In this document: positions 1 to 11,689 of the stretch, one piece after another
How positions within the stretch are numbered: the first letter of the stretch is position 1
Layout of the letters: every line of letters starts with the position of its first letter
Assembly: GCF_902167145.1 (NCBI RefSeq)
Contig: NC_050097.1
Location: 168,112,923 to 168,176,922 of the forward strand
Length of the DNA stretch: 64,000 nucleotides
Direction: 5' to 3'
Source of the DNA: Zea mays
Lineage: Eukaryota; Streptophyta; Magnoliopsida; Poales; Poaceae
Position numbers and translations under genes: made by a program
The notes under the pieces: generated by a model
What the model was told of the DNA's origin: nothing
Databases searched by the model: none
The model's input: only the letters and a program-made list of their open reading frames with translations

Positions 1-829
1 ACAGCAGACAATGTTTCGGGGAGTTGAAGTCGGTATGCCACTGGTCCACATTGCTCAAGCACCAGGAATGGACCAATGTACCTGGGTGCAAGCTTTCCCT
101 TTAACTCCGAAACGTGATACACCCTTCATTGGTGAAACTTTTAAGTAGACGTAATCGCCTACCAGAAAGCATAAGGGTTGTCGTCGTCGGTCTGCATAAC
201 TCTTTTGTCGAGTCTGAGCTTTCTTCATATTATGAATAATTTTCTGAACCTTTTCTTCGACCTCTTTCACCATATCAGGCCTAAAGAAGTACCTTTCTCC
301 AGGTTTAGACCAATTTAGCGGAGTACGACATCGTCGTTCATATAAAACTTCAAAGGGTGCCATCTTGATACTTTCTTGATAGCTATTATTATATGAGAAT
401 TCCGCTAAGGGCAAACTTTCACCCCATTTCTGTGGGAATTCCAGAACACATGCTTGTAGCATATCTTCCAGTATTTGATTGACTCTTTCAGTCTGTCCAC
501 TGGTTTGAGGATGATAGGCCGAACTGTGGAGCAGTTTAGTACCCAGGGATTTATGAAGTTCTTTCCAGAATTTGGATACGAATTGCGATCCACGATCCGG
601 CACTATGGTTTTCGGAACACCGTGCAGACTAAGAATACGAGCAATGTACAATTGGGCACAGACAGTAACTGGGTAATCGGTCTTGACTGGCAGAAAATGA
701 GAAATTTTCGTAAGCCGATCAACAATAACACAGATAGAGTCATACCCTTTTGTAGTCCTGGGTAATCCCATGATAAAGTCCATACAATATCTTCCCATTT
801 CCACGTGTGCAACTTGCTTTTTCTGATGA
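1..829 (-). pseudogene. Ty3/gypsy integrase remnant (Tekay-type pol)
   Basis: Reading leftward from about 829, the frame is open to 55. It encodes the integrase core that joins element cDNA to host DNA. A fragment of the zinc-binding region (QCHQKKQ) is followed by the first catalytic Asp in MDFIMGLPRT, the second Asp in VPDRGSQF, and the Glu in SGQTERVNQ. The C-terminal part with VGDYVYLKVSPMKGV follows, then a frameshift near KGKACT where related proteins continue. It lies on the same strand as the accessory ORF and long LTR to its right and is probably part of that element. Gag, protease, RT and RNase H, which should lie between, are absent, so this is a deletion derivative or a separate fragment. 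The 3' LTR would lie outside the window. Confidence 0.85.
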
Positions 830-2723
830 CACTGTACTATCTGAGTCTGTTGGGTGGCAATTATGCAACTTTACCCAAATAGAATCAGATGCACCATCTT
901 GGGTAAAACACACAAGAAGAGGTTTACCAACAAGTGGTTACAGTAAGTTCATAGCACACGAGACGAGTGTGAATGTCGAATAACATCACGGTCAACTCGT
1001 GTTAGCCAGGGAATCCAAATTCACGAAAGGTGATATTGATTCAAGAAAAATCACCCATGGAGGGATCTAAAAATGCGGACTTTGCAACTAGTCCATTTTA
1101 TCGGGCACTAGACATGGCTCGACCCAATCACTTATGCTGGAAAAGCATACATGAGGCAATCGAGGCACGACTAGAGCGATGGTTAGGTGGTTATTGACCG
1201 ACTTAATCTCGATTCTTGAAAATTCTTCCTTAAGAGGGGTTGTACAAAAGTGAGCTTAGACAACTCGATAAAACGATCTCTAAACTCAACCTTCGTTCAC
1301 CAGGCAGTTGCACGTTAGTGAAACCAACTTGTTGAACTACTTTTGACATTGAGCAAGTCCTCTCAGTACCATCAGTAAGCCAAGGGTTGAGAGTTCACAT
1401 TTGCAAGCCAAAGGTCATGCATTTGGATAGAAATCCATTTGGTCAGGTTGTTCATTCGTTTCTTCAAGCGAGATGAATTATCCACTTGGTTAGGGAATAC
1501 ATAGATTAATTAGGAAAGCGAATGAACAAACTCCTGCATTTCAGCAGCAGGGAAAACCAGTCTTCATTTTGGGAGCTAATCAGTTGTTATTCAACACTAA
1601 AAAGATCCAAGGCTTCACCTTTACACAAAGAATGCAAAGGGAACTTGTGTAAGTAGTCACTACCAAGATCAAAAGAAATAAGACCACACATGAAAGTGGT
1701 ATGGCCTTTTGATCCAATGGAAATGACAGATGTTGCTTGATCTCTTTACAAACAACAAGAAACTGTTTTAAGGAAGGAGTCCACAGAAGATCACACATCA
1801 GAGTAGTTTCACAATGGATCATGACCAGAGACTTCGATACCAACATGCGCCAAGCAGCAGAATCCTGTGTGTACATTCACAGGAGGCTCTCAGTTTCGCC
1901 GCGGTACCATAAGTTCTTAACCATGACATCATTACAAAACTGGCACCAATAATGGATCCACGTGATAAGAACGATTTGCGTAGAGATAACATATTGATAT
2001 AATCTCATAATGGATTATGACTACTAACTGTGATACAAGCGTGCATCGAGCAGCACAACCTTGTGTGTATACCCACAAGAGGCCCTCGGTTTTGGCGCAG
2101 CATCATCAATTTTAGTCATAACGCCAATATCAGACATAACCAATAAGGAATCTTACACAATACAAATAGACTGATCAAGGATGACAAGGTACAAAAGAGA
2201 CTCCACCTGTAAGTACGATCACAAGTAGAGATCCAAATAGATCATGGCCCAAGGAAGTGAACAAGGCATGGCCATAACCTAAACTTGATGAAAGAAGTAT
2301 GATGGGAGACTGTTAATTCAGCCCAAGCATATTTCTATGCCCATCATAGGGATCACCAGGTCAAAGATTAAGTTGGTAGGCCTTCGATAGATAACATGTC
2401 TTTCCTAGGTTAGGTTAATAAGGCAACATGGTGATCCACATGGAATATCCAAAGGAATAGCCATCTTAACTCTTGAATTTTGAGAAACTACTATAGATAT
2501 TAAAAGTTGCTTCATAAACCGGCAGTCGTTTCTTACACCATAGTCATATAAAAGCTCACATGTTACATGATCCAGGTAAAACAGGAAAACTCTTTCCAAC
2601 AAAGTTTAACCTGTTTTTATTACCAAGCTGGTCTATCTACACCTACCTTATTACATTGATCTACTACATCTTCTCTAGCTACACCATCTGCTAGATGTTT
2701 GTTGCCATTCTTCCAAGGAACCC
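830..2723. other. Non-coding internal region of the Tekay-type derivative
   Basis: About 1.9 kb with no reading frame that resembles a known protein on either strand. In autonomous relatives gag, protease, RT and RNase H would be expected between the accessory ORF and integrase, so this stretch marks a large deletion or an untranslated spacer. It holds a degenerate direct repeat, listed separately. Nothing else was seen. Confidence 0.5.
1806..2153. repeat. Two-copy degenerate direct repeat, about 150 bp unit
   Basis: The stretch 1806-1957 and the stretch 2002-2153 align over their length. Shared words include ATGGAT, GATAC, AGCAGCA, CTTGTGTGTA or CCTGTGTGTA, and CACA-GAGGC followed by CTC. 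The offset is about 196 bp and identity by eye is roughly two thirds. It lies in the non-coding part of the retroelement. Confidence 0.55.
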
Positions 2724-3659
2724 TTAGTCCGCCGGTGCAGGAGTAGGATAAAAGGCAACATTGAGCCTATGCACTGCTTGCTGCAGATGGTTGACAAGCC
2801 GTTGTGCTACTTGAAACTCCATGGGATGAGCACGATTCAATTCTTTGATCGCCTGATCCTGATGGCTTATGAAGCTCATGGTTTCCTTAAGGTCTTCTCT
2901 AACAGCAACAGCATACAGACAAATTTCTTCTTGTTGCTTACTCAAAATTTTTAATTTAGAATGAGCATTAGTTAGCTGATGCTCAAGCTCCTTAATGTGA
3001 TTCTGATCAGCTTGGTGTTGTATCTGAAGTTCTGTCACCTGATGCTCTAGTCCAATAACCTGTTTCGCTTGAACCTTTGTTTCCTCAAGTCGTTCTTGTG
3101 CTTGAGTACAAGCACTGTTCTTGGCCTTTTCCATCATCTTAAATGCTGCATAGCTCCCAGTGTACAATTGCTGCCACTTTTGACGACTGTGCCCCCGAGT
3201 AAGTTGCAATTCTAGCACGGCCATCAAAACTCGAGCAGATGCCGATTCAACAGAATCCTGCCCAATAGGAATGCTTTCCATTAATCGGGCCTGGTGATGA
3301 TACACCAACGGGTCACTTAAGGCAACTGCAGGGAACAACCTCATAGATGTGGCTTGTATTTCTTTCCTTTTCTGGTAACAAATGGTTGTTAGTACCTCTA
3401 AGGCAGCTACCTGAGCACCCTCCCAAGGAGTCATTCCTTCGGCATGGAACATCCAATACGGCCAAGATGGTTTTCTAGCACGTTCTGGAATACGCACTAC
3501 TACCTCATACCATGGTTGTCCTCTAAGAACAGTGCGTGACCACTGGTACTTGGGTGCTTCGGTATATCCGACCTCTTGAAGTAGTCGCCACAGGACCACT
3601 GGAACACCAAAATCTCGTAGAAACTCTCCAACTCCTGTAGGAGCTTCTTGTTGATTCAT
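2724..3659 (-). CDS. Accessory coiled-coil ORF of Tekay-type gypsy element
   Basis: This is an uninterrupted 311-residue ORF starting MNQQEAPTGVGEFLRD. It begins about 300 bp inside the long LTR and primer-binding site, on the element's sense strand. The N-terminal half (residues about 1-170) looks globular and contains WYEVVVRIPERARKPSWPYW and a following WEGAQVAALEVL segment. Residues about 185-275 are rich in Gln, Glu, Lys and Leu and contain repeated LEHQVTELQ and LEHQLTNAH heptads, which indicates a long coiled coil. I believe similar extra ORFs occur in grass elements of this group, but I cannot run a search. The function is unknown. It is striking that this frame is intact while gag and RT are missing. 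No catalytic motif is visible. Confidence 0.7.
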   Translation of the reverse strand: MNQQEAPTGVGEFLRDFGVPVVLWRLLQEVGYTEAPKYQWSRTVLRGQPWYEVVVRIPERARKPSWPYWMFHAEGMTPWEGAQVAALEVLTTICYQKRKEIQATSMRLFPAVALSDPLVYHHQARLMESIPIGQDSVESASARVLMAVLELQLTRGHSRQKWQQLYTGSYAAFKMMEKAKNSACTQAQERLEETKVQAKQVIGLEHQVTELQIQHQADQNHIKELEHQLTNAHSKLKILSKQQEEICLYAVAVREDLKETMSFISHQDQAIKELNRAHPMEFQVAQRLVNHLQQAVHRLNVAFYPTPAPAD

Positions 3660-3955
3660 CTATAGAGAAGGGCAACGGATACACTCTATTCACTAAGGAT
3701 GTATGAACAAGGTAGATGAATCATGTACTAAACTAGCTACGCAGGGGGTTTAACTTAAAGTTTGTATGACATGATGCATGTGTAATTACAGAATCAACCT
3801 TAGTTGATTCATACCTTCTATATATTGCACTCTTCCTATCTGGTCTTTAAGATAGACTCTTCAGAATACTCAGGTAAGAAGAGAAAAGAGTTTTTAGGTA
3901 AGACTTTTGGAAATCCTTTTGAAGATGCCTCATAATATCTGCAAAGAAGGGCAAC

Positions 3956-3967
3956 GCTCCGATACCA
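3956..3967 (-). promoter_or_regulatory. Primer-binding site (initiator tRNA-Met type)
   Basis: On the minus strand the sequence reads TGGTATCGGAGC, two bases after the LTR end CCGTCACA. It is one base from the usual TGGTATCAGAGC, which pairs with the 3' end of initiator tRNA-Met. It fixes the left end of the LTR and the element's minus-strand direction. Confidence 0.8.
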
Positions 3968-3969
3968 GC

Positions 3970-6900
3970 TGTGACGGAACCTCCCAAGTAATTAGGCCCA
4001 CCTACAGTTGTCCTTGTCCAACAGACATCAGACACCCTGTAGATGTTCCTAAGTCACTTGACAAGTTCGGTATCTTTCCTTACCTCACCAGGAACGTTTC
4101 ACCCGTCTTGCAGACATTACAGAACATCGGAGATATAGAAGTGCGGAAGCAATTACATAAACTTACATTTATTTAGAAAGTAAGATCAAGTTACTTATTA
4201 CAGACCAGAGCTATAAACGAGTGCTGAGTACACATATCAAGGGAGGCAAAAACTCCTCCCAAGTAATTATCAAACAAAAAGATCCTATGTGGAGGACCAA
4301 GTCCTCCCGTATCTTCATTCTTGTTTTTCTTCATTAGATACCACCTTGGAGCAAAAGCAACAAAACTTTGTCGCTTCCTCACCTAAAAACAACAAAGGGA
4401 TAAACCCTGAGTATGGAATACTCAGCAAGTCTTACCCGACTAAGGAAAAGACTCTCAAGGGTATGCTGGATAAATAGGAGTCAAGGAGAGGCTTTAGCAA
4501 AAATCAACTTATACTTTTGCAGAAGCAGCTTACTAAAGTGAGTCCTTACTTTCAATCTTTTAACGCCATATTAAGTATTAATAGACTCTATTTGCATCTA
4601 GTCTAATTTCAACATCTCATCCATACAACATCATTTTTATCCATAGTGTTCACATCCTGACTTCAGGTTGCAGGGCAGTGACCAAGTCTTCATAACCGCG
4701 AAGGTACGGCGATCCGAATCGATTATACTCAGCTGAGGATCTCCAATCACACGACATATGTAGCACTTAACCCTTGCATATGTCAACCCGCCACCGGGGT
4801 TCTTAAGACCGGATCAGGTTCACGCAAACCGAGAGCACAGATACACCACCGTCCAGCCTCTTGCCATGGAGGGTACACGCTACTCTCGCCACCGCTCCAC
4901 GCCCATTTCGTGTTATCTTATTCCGGCCTTAGTCTGCCCGAGGCAAGGCTTACCCATGACGAGGCATGTGACCAGTTAAAGGGTCCTCGATCATCAAGCC
5001 TACATACGCGTTAATCCTTAATCAACCTGGGTAGAACATCACCTGTTCCTACCCCAAGTCACAATTTAAGTATTTCCATCCTTAGGATTGTGTCTGTTCC
5101 TTAGGATAAAAGAGCATCATAGGGAACTTTGCAGTAAGATCCCACCATTGCTCCAAATGAAAATATTCTTGCAGGTAGAAGCCATCCTTTCTCGAGTTAA
5201 ATTAAGGACAACCTCTATCCACAAGATCTAAGCAAGGCTAAGCATTTTTGTAAATCATATTTTGATACTTCACAGAAGTATCTATAAAGGTATGGATATC
5301 AAGGAAAGCAATGCATCAAAGGGTTTCAAACAATTCCTATGAACCTAATGCACATTTCACTAGACTTAAGTGTGCGAAAAGTATTTGAAAACACAAGGAA
5401 AGGGGTTGCATGCACCGGGGCTTGCCTTTGTTCACAGGTGAGTCAGGCTCGGACTTGCAGATGTCGAAGTAGAGCCAAGTCCATGCCTGAGATTCCAAGG
5501 TGGTGGTGCCTTCTCTTCAATCACTTCACTCTCTTCTCCGTTTTCTAAATATAACCATATAGGTATATATATAAGAATGAATGCCATGTCATGCTCATGA
5601 GGATGCAAAGATAATATAAACTTATTATCTATATCTTGAGTACAACTTTTCTTCACGGAGTTCCGGGAACTTAGGGTTTCCGGAGTCGGTAAAGGAGTTC
5701 AAAGGGCAGGGGTAGGGGTTTTGGGTTCTAATTATCAAACAATGTTCAAATCAAACCAAACTCTACCCATGGCATCTAAATATTGTGAAAAGCTCACATA
5801 AAAAGTTTGGGCAATTTTGGGATTATTATCTATTTTCTAAAAATCCAGAACCAGTAATTTAGGCTATTTTAAATACTCTAAAATTCCCTATTTGATCTAA
5901 AAATCATGAGTTTATTTGTATTAAATACTACAGGAAATTAGGGTTCTAAGAAAATTAGTTTCATATTTTTAGGATTTTTCTACTGTTTTTGATAATTGTT
6001 TTGGCTCTGGAGATAAAAGAAAAAGAAAAACACTTCAACAGTCGTGGGCTCAAAACTGGCCTGCGTCGGCCCAGTTAGGGCAGAAGTGCGCCCATGCGCG
6101 CGCCCGCGCCCACGCGCTGGTTGTTTTGCGCAAAGGGGCTCGGGGTTTGGATTAAATAGAAGTGAGTTTGGTCACTGTTGCTCTGGGCCGCTGACTGTTT
6201 GCAGAAAAGACCTCCGATTCCTATTTCTTCGCAGGGAAAAGTCCACGACGTCGAGCGGCGCTGCAGAGCTCCGGCGAGCTCACGCACCGGTCGATTTACG
6301 CAAGGACCGACGCTAATCTTTGGTAGAGATCAAATCTGAGACCTAACGAGGGTTTCCCCTCAAACAATTTCATGATTAGCTACCCGGTTTGCTCTGGCTA
6401 CGGCGACCGCGGGCATCGGGGAAGAACACGGGCGTTCACGGCAACCCAGGGTGGTCTAGCTCAATTAGGTGGGTCGTAGAGCTTGAGGAGGGTCTAAGGA
6501 CTCTAGAACAAGCAACTGGGACATTGGAACTAACCTGAGTTGGGCTGGCCACGGGGAGGTGTTCATCGCGGCGGCGGAAACCAAATTGGGGGGAATCCAA
6601 AATTCGAGCTCTCAGGTGAACGATTGAGGACGATATCTGGTGGTTGGGTGCGTGATGACCTTGCAGAGCTCACGGTGGCTTCAATTTATAGGGGGCGATA
6701 GCGGTGGCCGGGAATTTGGGTTAAGCGCGGTGGCGGCCGGAGATGAGGAAGGATACGATGGCTGTACCCGTGGCGTTCACTGTCGCAACGACGCAAGGAG
6801 AATACTCCTAAGGATGCCACGCTTACAACCACGGCCGTAAGGCAGTCAAATCCATGATGGCGTGGCCGAACAGAGAAGGGCGGCGCCGGTGACCGGACAT

Positions 6901-7999
6901 GGCCGGAAGGAGAGATGGCCGCGTGGCAGCCGGAGTTAGTGCCCTCCACCGCGGCGGTCTTATCCGGAGCAAAGAGGTCTTCACGGGGAGATGCTCGCCG
7001 CCCGATCATCTCGACCCCGGCGCAAATCGCGGCGCGGAAAGGTCGTCGGCGGTGAGCGCTTTGCGCTGGCGGTCTGATCACCAATAGAGCACTGTACCAT
7101 GGGAGAGTTGCATTCAGACAGCCTGACAGTCAATTTTGGAGCCCAATTCTCTCTCAATTTCTAATGATAACCCATGTCAAGCTCTGCAGAAAAATTGTAG
7201 AGCAATACACCATCTGCAACTTTGTAATATGATGATGCCACAAAAACCCATTGGATCAAGCTAGAATTTAAGCTTGAAGATGAGGGTATGAATCTGTTAG
7301 TTTGATGTTCAGACAGAACCAGCCTGACAGAGCAACTTGGGTTGAGATTTTCTCCACATTTCTTATAAGAACATGGCTTGAATCCTTAAACAAAGTTGCT
7401 CCCCTATGTTTGGTCTTCAACTTTGATGTGGTCACCTAACCTGAATTCTCATTATTTTGAAAGCTACACAACCCCAAAGTTGGGCCTATAACCCTGTTTT
7501 CAGACTTAGCATAGGAATCAAAATCAAGGTCCTTTTTGCAAATGAGTCCAAAACTTAGTGTTTGGCTTGTAAATTCACATATTTGTGAACCAAATGACTT
7601 TATATGTCAAAACATAGTAGTTTTTACACTTTAGTCCAAAGGTTCATCATTTTTGCACATAAGCCCCTAGGGTTTGGTTTTAGGGTTTTCCAGGGTTCTA
7701 ATTAGGGTGTCTGGTATCCCAGGGGTATAAATGTGATTCAAGTTTATTCTTAGGGTCATTTTATGACTTTTACCCTAAAGTCCTTAGGTTTTTCTTAACT
7801 TGGGTTAAGTTTTACCCCTTTAATCCCTATTTAGAGTTAAATCCTTTAACCAGGGTTCTATTTGCAAAACATTAAAACAATACAACTTGTTTGAAATTTT
7901 TACCTAGTGAATGCACTCTAGGTGTATCAAACATATGCAATGCCTATGCTTATGATGCCATGCTCAAGTTTTAGTTATAGTAACACCAGGGGTGTTACA
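3970..7999 (-). mobile_element. 5' LTR of Tekay-type gypsy element, 4.03 kb
   Basis: On the minus strand the LTR starts TGTAACACCCCTGGTGTTAC (right end, 7999) and ends CCGTCACA (left end, 3970), directly followed by the primer-binding site. LTRs of 3-4 kb with a TGTAACACC start fit the Tekay/Del chromovirus group of grasses. The right terminus lies in the middle of an open frame of the neighbouring Tat element, so 8000 is the insertion junction. The expected 5-bp duplication on this side is CAAGA. The partner LTR is outside the window, so neither TSD nor LTR divergence can be checked. GC-rich ORFs near 6044-7090 lie inside the LTR and are not regarded as genes. Confidence 0.8.
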
Positions 8000-8004
8000 C
8001 AAGA

Positions 8005-11000
8005 TATGCAGCAGCTCGGCTATTTTGGCGGCGGAGTGGCGCGCGTCCCGGGGGCGGAGGAGGTCCCCGAGCCAGAGGGCGAGTTGGTTGTTTTCGAGGC
8101 ATTCTTCGCCGCTGGTCTTCGCCTGCCCGCGCATCGATTCGTGGGAGAAGTCCTGCGCAGATTCAACGTCCAGGTCCACCAGCTGACGCTGAATGCCGTG
8201 GTGGCCCTGTCAAAATATGTCTGGGCAATGACTTCGTACGGCGGGCAGCCATCGGTCGAAGTCTTCGCGAAGTATTATTGTCTGCACTGGCAGAAAAGGA
8301 TGATCGGAAATAAGATTTCTCAATTTGGGTCCTGTACATTTACGCCGAAGACCGGCAAGACTTCGATGGAAGTCGTTGAGTTGGTTCCTTGCGCCCGCAA
8401 TAAATGGGGCAATTGGCATGATTTTTGGTTCTACGTTGCGGAGGGTACAGTCGAAGACCATCCGGGGCTCCCTGTGGCCGAGATGTGCTCGCATTATTAC
8501 TCAGCATACCCGTAGTTTGAAGTGGCGAAGGGGGACGCGGACGAAGGGGCCCTGCGGTGCGCGGCCGGCTTGAGTAGCGGGCGTGATCTGGTTGAGGAGT
8601 TTGTCGCGTATGGGGTGTGGCCCTTGGCGCATGGCTGGGCGCTGGGCGAAGTATGCCCTCGCCAGATGCATTCCCGTGGTGGGATGCTGGTGCGAAGTCC
8701 CGCCTTTGCACTGGATTTGCATAGTCGCGATCCCGCCGCGTTCGTGCGTGAGGCGGAGGATGGGGCGGTGCGGATTATTGGTCGGTACGTGCCGAAGATG
8801 GAGGGCCAGCGTAGCTGGGATATACGTGGGTCCAACGATCGTTTGAACAGGGTCTTCGAATTGAACCGTCTGCCGTATGGCGGTTATCCCGGGCAAGACG
8901 ATGTGGACCGTCGCGGGAAGAAACCGGCGGCAGAGATTGGAGACGACCCCGCGCTGGCGGCCGCCCCATCCTCCAAGAAGAGGAAACTAGGTATTGCTAC
9001 AGGAGGACTGGGGGTCTCCGATAGTTTTGCTATGGAGCTGATGGGGACATGCGCGGCCCCCGGGGGAAGGATGTCTTCGCCTGAGCTCCGGGAGTCTTCG
9101 GCGCGGATGCTGATGGTTACCGGGGGCTGGTGGCCTAAGAACGTTCCTATCCCCTGCGCGGCCAGCGAAGACTTTTTACATCTCGCATGGTTCGCGACTT
9201 GAGAGTGTTTCCTTATGGTCGGAATATTGCTACTGTTGTGTCGGCAGTGATGGACAAGGATCGTCAGGGAGCTGCGCAGAAGCGCCAGGCGGTCATCAGG
9301 CTGCCTGAGGCTAGGCCGAAAAGGTCGCGGGGGGCGACGAAGGCTGCTGCCCCCAGCGGCAGCCAGCCGACGCTGGCGGCGAAGTCAGTCGCCCCTGGGT
9401 CCAGCAAGGTGTCGGAGGCCGTGAAGGCGGCCGGTGTTGGCGGAACCAAGACTGCCCCGGCCGGAGCCGCGAAGGCCCGAGACTTGCCTCCACCGGGCAA
9501 GCGCATTGCCGACTTCGCCACCGATATTAGCGTGGAGGATTATCTCGTTGGTAAGTCATTAGCCCGTTTTTTTTACTGTTGATACGTTGCAGGGTCGGGC
9601 GAGGGGCAACTTGTTGTTGTTCCGCCTGCGGTGGTGACCACGGCGGCTGGCGTGGTGCCTAGGGCGAAGGGTAGTGATCTCAGTGCCGGTGGTGAGATTC
9701 CGGCTCTCACTGCCGTCAGGGACGAGGTGGGCGCTGTGTCCCGCCGGCTGAAGGAGGCATTAAGTCAGGTAAGTTGTGTTAGACTTCGGTTTTTACCAGC
9801 TTCGTTGGGGTTGTGGTCTTATGTGTGTCTTGTAGGCGGCTGACTTCGCAGACCGCGTGGTGTCGGGGGCCCTTACGGCAGTTGTGTCTACCGAAGTCGA
9901 TAGACTTCGGGCGCAACATGCTGACGCCGTCCGTGAAAAGTCGGCCGCCGACAGCAAGTGCCGCAAGTTGGCGGATAAGGTGGCCGCGCTGGAGGGCGAG
10001 AGGGCTGACCTCCGGTGCCAACTGGCGGAGGAGAGAAGGGAGGCTAATGAGGCCCTCGCCAAGGCGCAGTCTGCGCAGGCGGATGCCAATTTGGCCTGGG
10101 CGGAGGGTAGCCTTGCCAGACAGCGCGCCGAGGAATTGGAGGAGCGGTTCAACGCTCTGCAGGCCCGTGTGGAGAGGGCCGAGGCTTCGACGCGCTCGGA
10201 GGCTGAGCAGACACGCAAACAGCTGATGGACTCATACCACGAGCTGGGCGCGCGGACCACCGACTTCGAAGTGCCAGACCGAGAGCTCGGACTTCGCTGC
10301 CTCGAGTGGCTGCAGGAGGAGCTGCTGGCGCTCCCCGCCATTGTGGAGGGGTTTATGTCCTATGCCTCCCTGGTCACCTGCGAGGGGGCGATGAACGCGT
10401 TGTCCCGCGAAGGGTGCCGGCACTATGAGGTCTTTGACCATGCTGATGAGGATTTCGCGCGCGAGATCTACAAGGTTGAGGACCCTGTGGTGAAGGAGTC
10501 CGCGGGAGCCCTCTTCGACCGGATGTGGGGCCCCACGGTCGGGAGGTGGTCCGGGAGCGGTCCGAGACGGTGAGGGGTCAGGTAATGTTTGACTTTTGTT
10601 TAGTGTTGTTGAATGTGGGTTATATGTGGGTTTGCTGAATCTGTGTGCCGTGTCTCATGCAGCACGTAACGAGAGGGTGGAGGACTTCGGGGCTTTGAAC
10701 AGCGCGCAGCCTGAGGCGGAGTCGGACCCGGTGGTGGCTGGGCCCGAGGTCGCTTCGACGCGGCCCCCAGAAGCTGTCGAAGGCTGCCTCGCTGCCCCCG
10801 CATCCACTGCAGCCGGTGGTGGCGCGTCGCCAACCGCTCTTCCGAGGGCAGAGGATCCCCCGAAGACGGTGACGGAGCTGGCAGCGGAGGATCCTTCGGC
10901 GGCTGGGTCTTCGTAGGTGGCATAGCGAGTGTGGGTAGTTAGGGAATTTTGTATATGTTGCTGAACCTTGGTTGCTGCACAGGTTCAAGATTTTGGGCCT

Positions 11001-11270
11001 GCGCACACAACCGCTACTGCTAATTTTTTGGCGGCTTCGACCGTGGATGATGGGAATGAATGGGATGAATCTGCGTCTAAGTTTTCTGATTTTGGTGACT
11101 CTGGGAGTTCGGTTGAGTGGACTGAAGAGTCATCGGATGAGGACTTGGATTATTTTGCGGCCTTGGATGCCGCGGCAGCGGAGGCTTCGCCGCGTGCTGC
11201 AGATGCTGAAGTTGTGCCTGCAGATTATTTTTTGAAGAAAGACTTCGATTTTTCGCACTTGTTGTGCTAG
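8005..11270 (+). pseudogene. Antisense Transposase_28-type gene of Tat element A
   Basis: This plus-strand gene lies opposite to pol. Its first part contains GELVVFEAFFAAGLRLPAHR and a following LTLNAVVALSKYVWAM stretch. These fit the putative gypsy-type transposon domain family (Transposase_28). A lysine- and alanine-rich middle follows (about 9187-9550), then a strong coiled coil (9900-10250, heptads such as LADKVAALEGERADL), and an acidic C-terminus (11040-11200). GT-AG introns are plausible at 9769-9835 and 10582-10662; one ending at 10982 is likely, and 9551-9592 is unusually short. A stop at 8513-8515 and a frame change near 9190 break it, and the Tekay insertion removed its start. The protein's role is unknown; the name transposase is historical and no DDE motif is visible. 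Confidence 0.65.
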
Positions 11271-11470
11271 TCCGGCTGCACCCTTAGGCGACTTTTGCAC
11301 GGATAGTCTTTTTTGAAGAAAGACTTCGATTTTTCGCACTTGTTGTGCTAGTCCGGCTGCACCCTTAGGCGACTTTTGCACGGATAGTCTTTTTTGAAGA
11401 AAGACTTCGATTTTTCGCACTTGTTGTGCTAGTCCGGCTGCACCCTTAGGCGACTTTTGCGCGGAGTGTC
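11229..11470. repeat. 81-bp tandem repeat, about three copies
   Basis: The word GAAGAAAGACTTCG recurs at 11234, 11315 and 11396, giving an exact 81-bp period (27 codons). The copies are nearly identical apart from the start of the first and the end of the last. The array spans the end of the antisense gene (stop at about 11270) and faces the 3' end of pol on the other strand, so it lies where the two transcripts would meet. Confidence 0.9.
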
Positions 11471-11598
11471 GCATGCGAGGGTAGCTAGCGCTAAGCCTCG
11501 CGGTGACTTTGTATTGGTCGAATGTCGAAGACCGTCGGCGCGGTCTTTTTTCGACGTAGATTTTTGCGGGGGATTTTTCACTTGTATATTACATGACT

Positions 11599-11645
11599 CC
11601 GCCTCGTTAAAAACCTCACCCCCGGGAGGAAAAGAGTGCGGGCCA
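11599..11645 (-). other. Conserved 3' untranslated motif of Tat element A
   Basis: The plus strand reads CCGCCTCGTTAAAAACCTCA, then a G-rich run, then GGAAAAGAGTGCGGCCAG. It lies past the integrase coding part, on the 3' side of pol. The same arrangement occurs in the unrelated hAT element at 17153-17226. Its role is not known from this sequence. Confidence 0.6.
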
Positions 11646-11689
11646 GAATGGAATTGTTTTTGCGAATTACAAGGGCGAGCTGGCCCTGA

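Noticed and set aside
6044..7087. GC-rich ORFs on both strands near 6-7 kb
   Set aside because: They lie inside the 4-kb Tekay-type LTR and show no protein family features.
11229..11470. 81-bp array as a CRISPR or satellite
   Set aside because: There are no unique spacers, the unit is protein-coding in phase, and only three copies are present within a retroelement.
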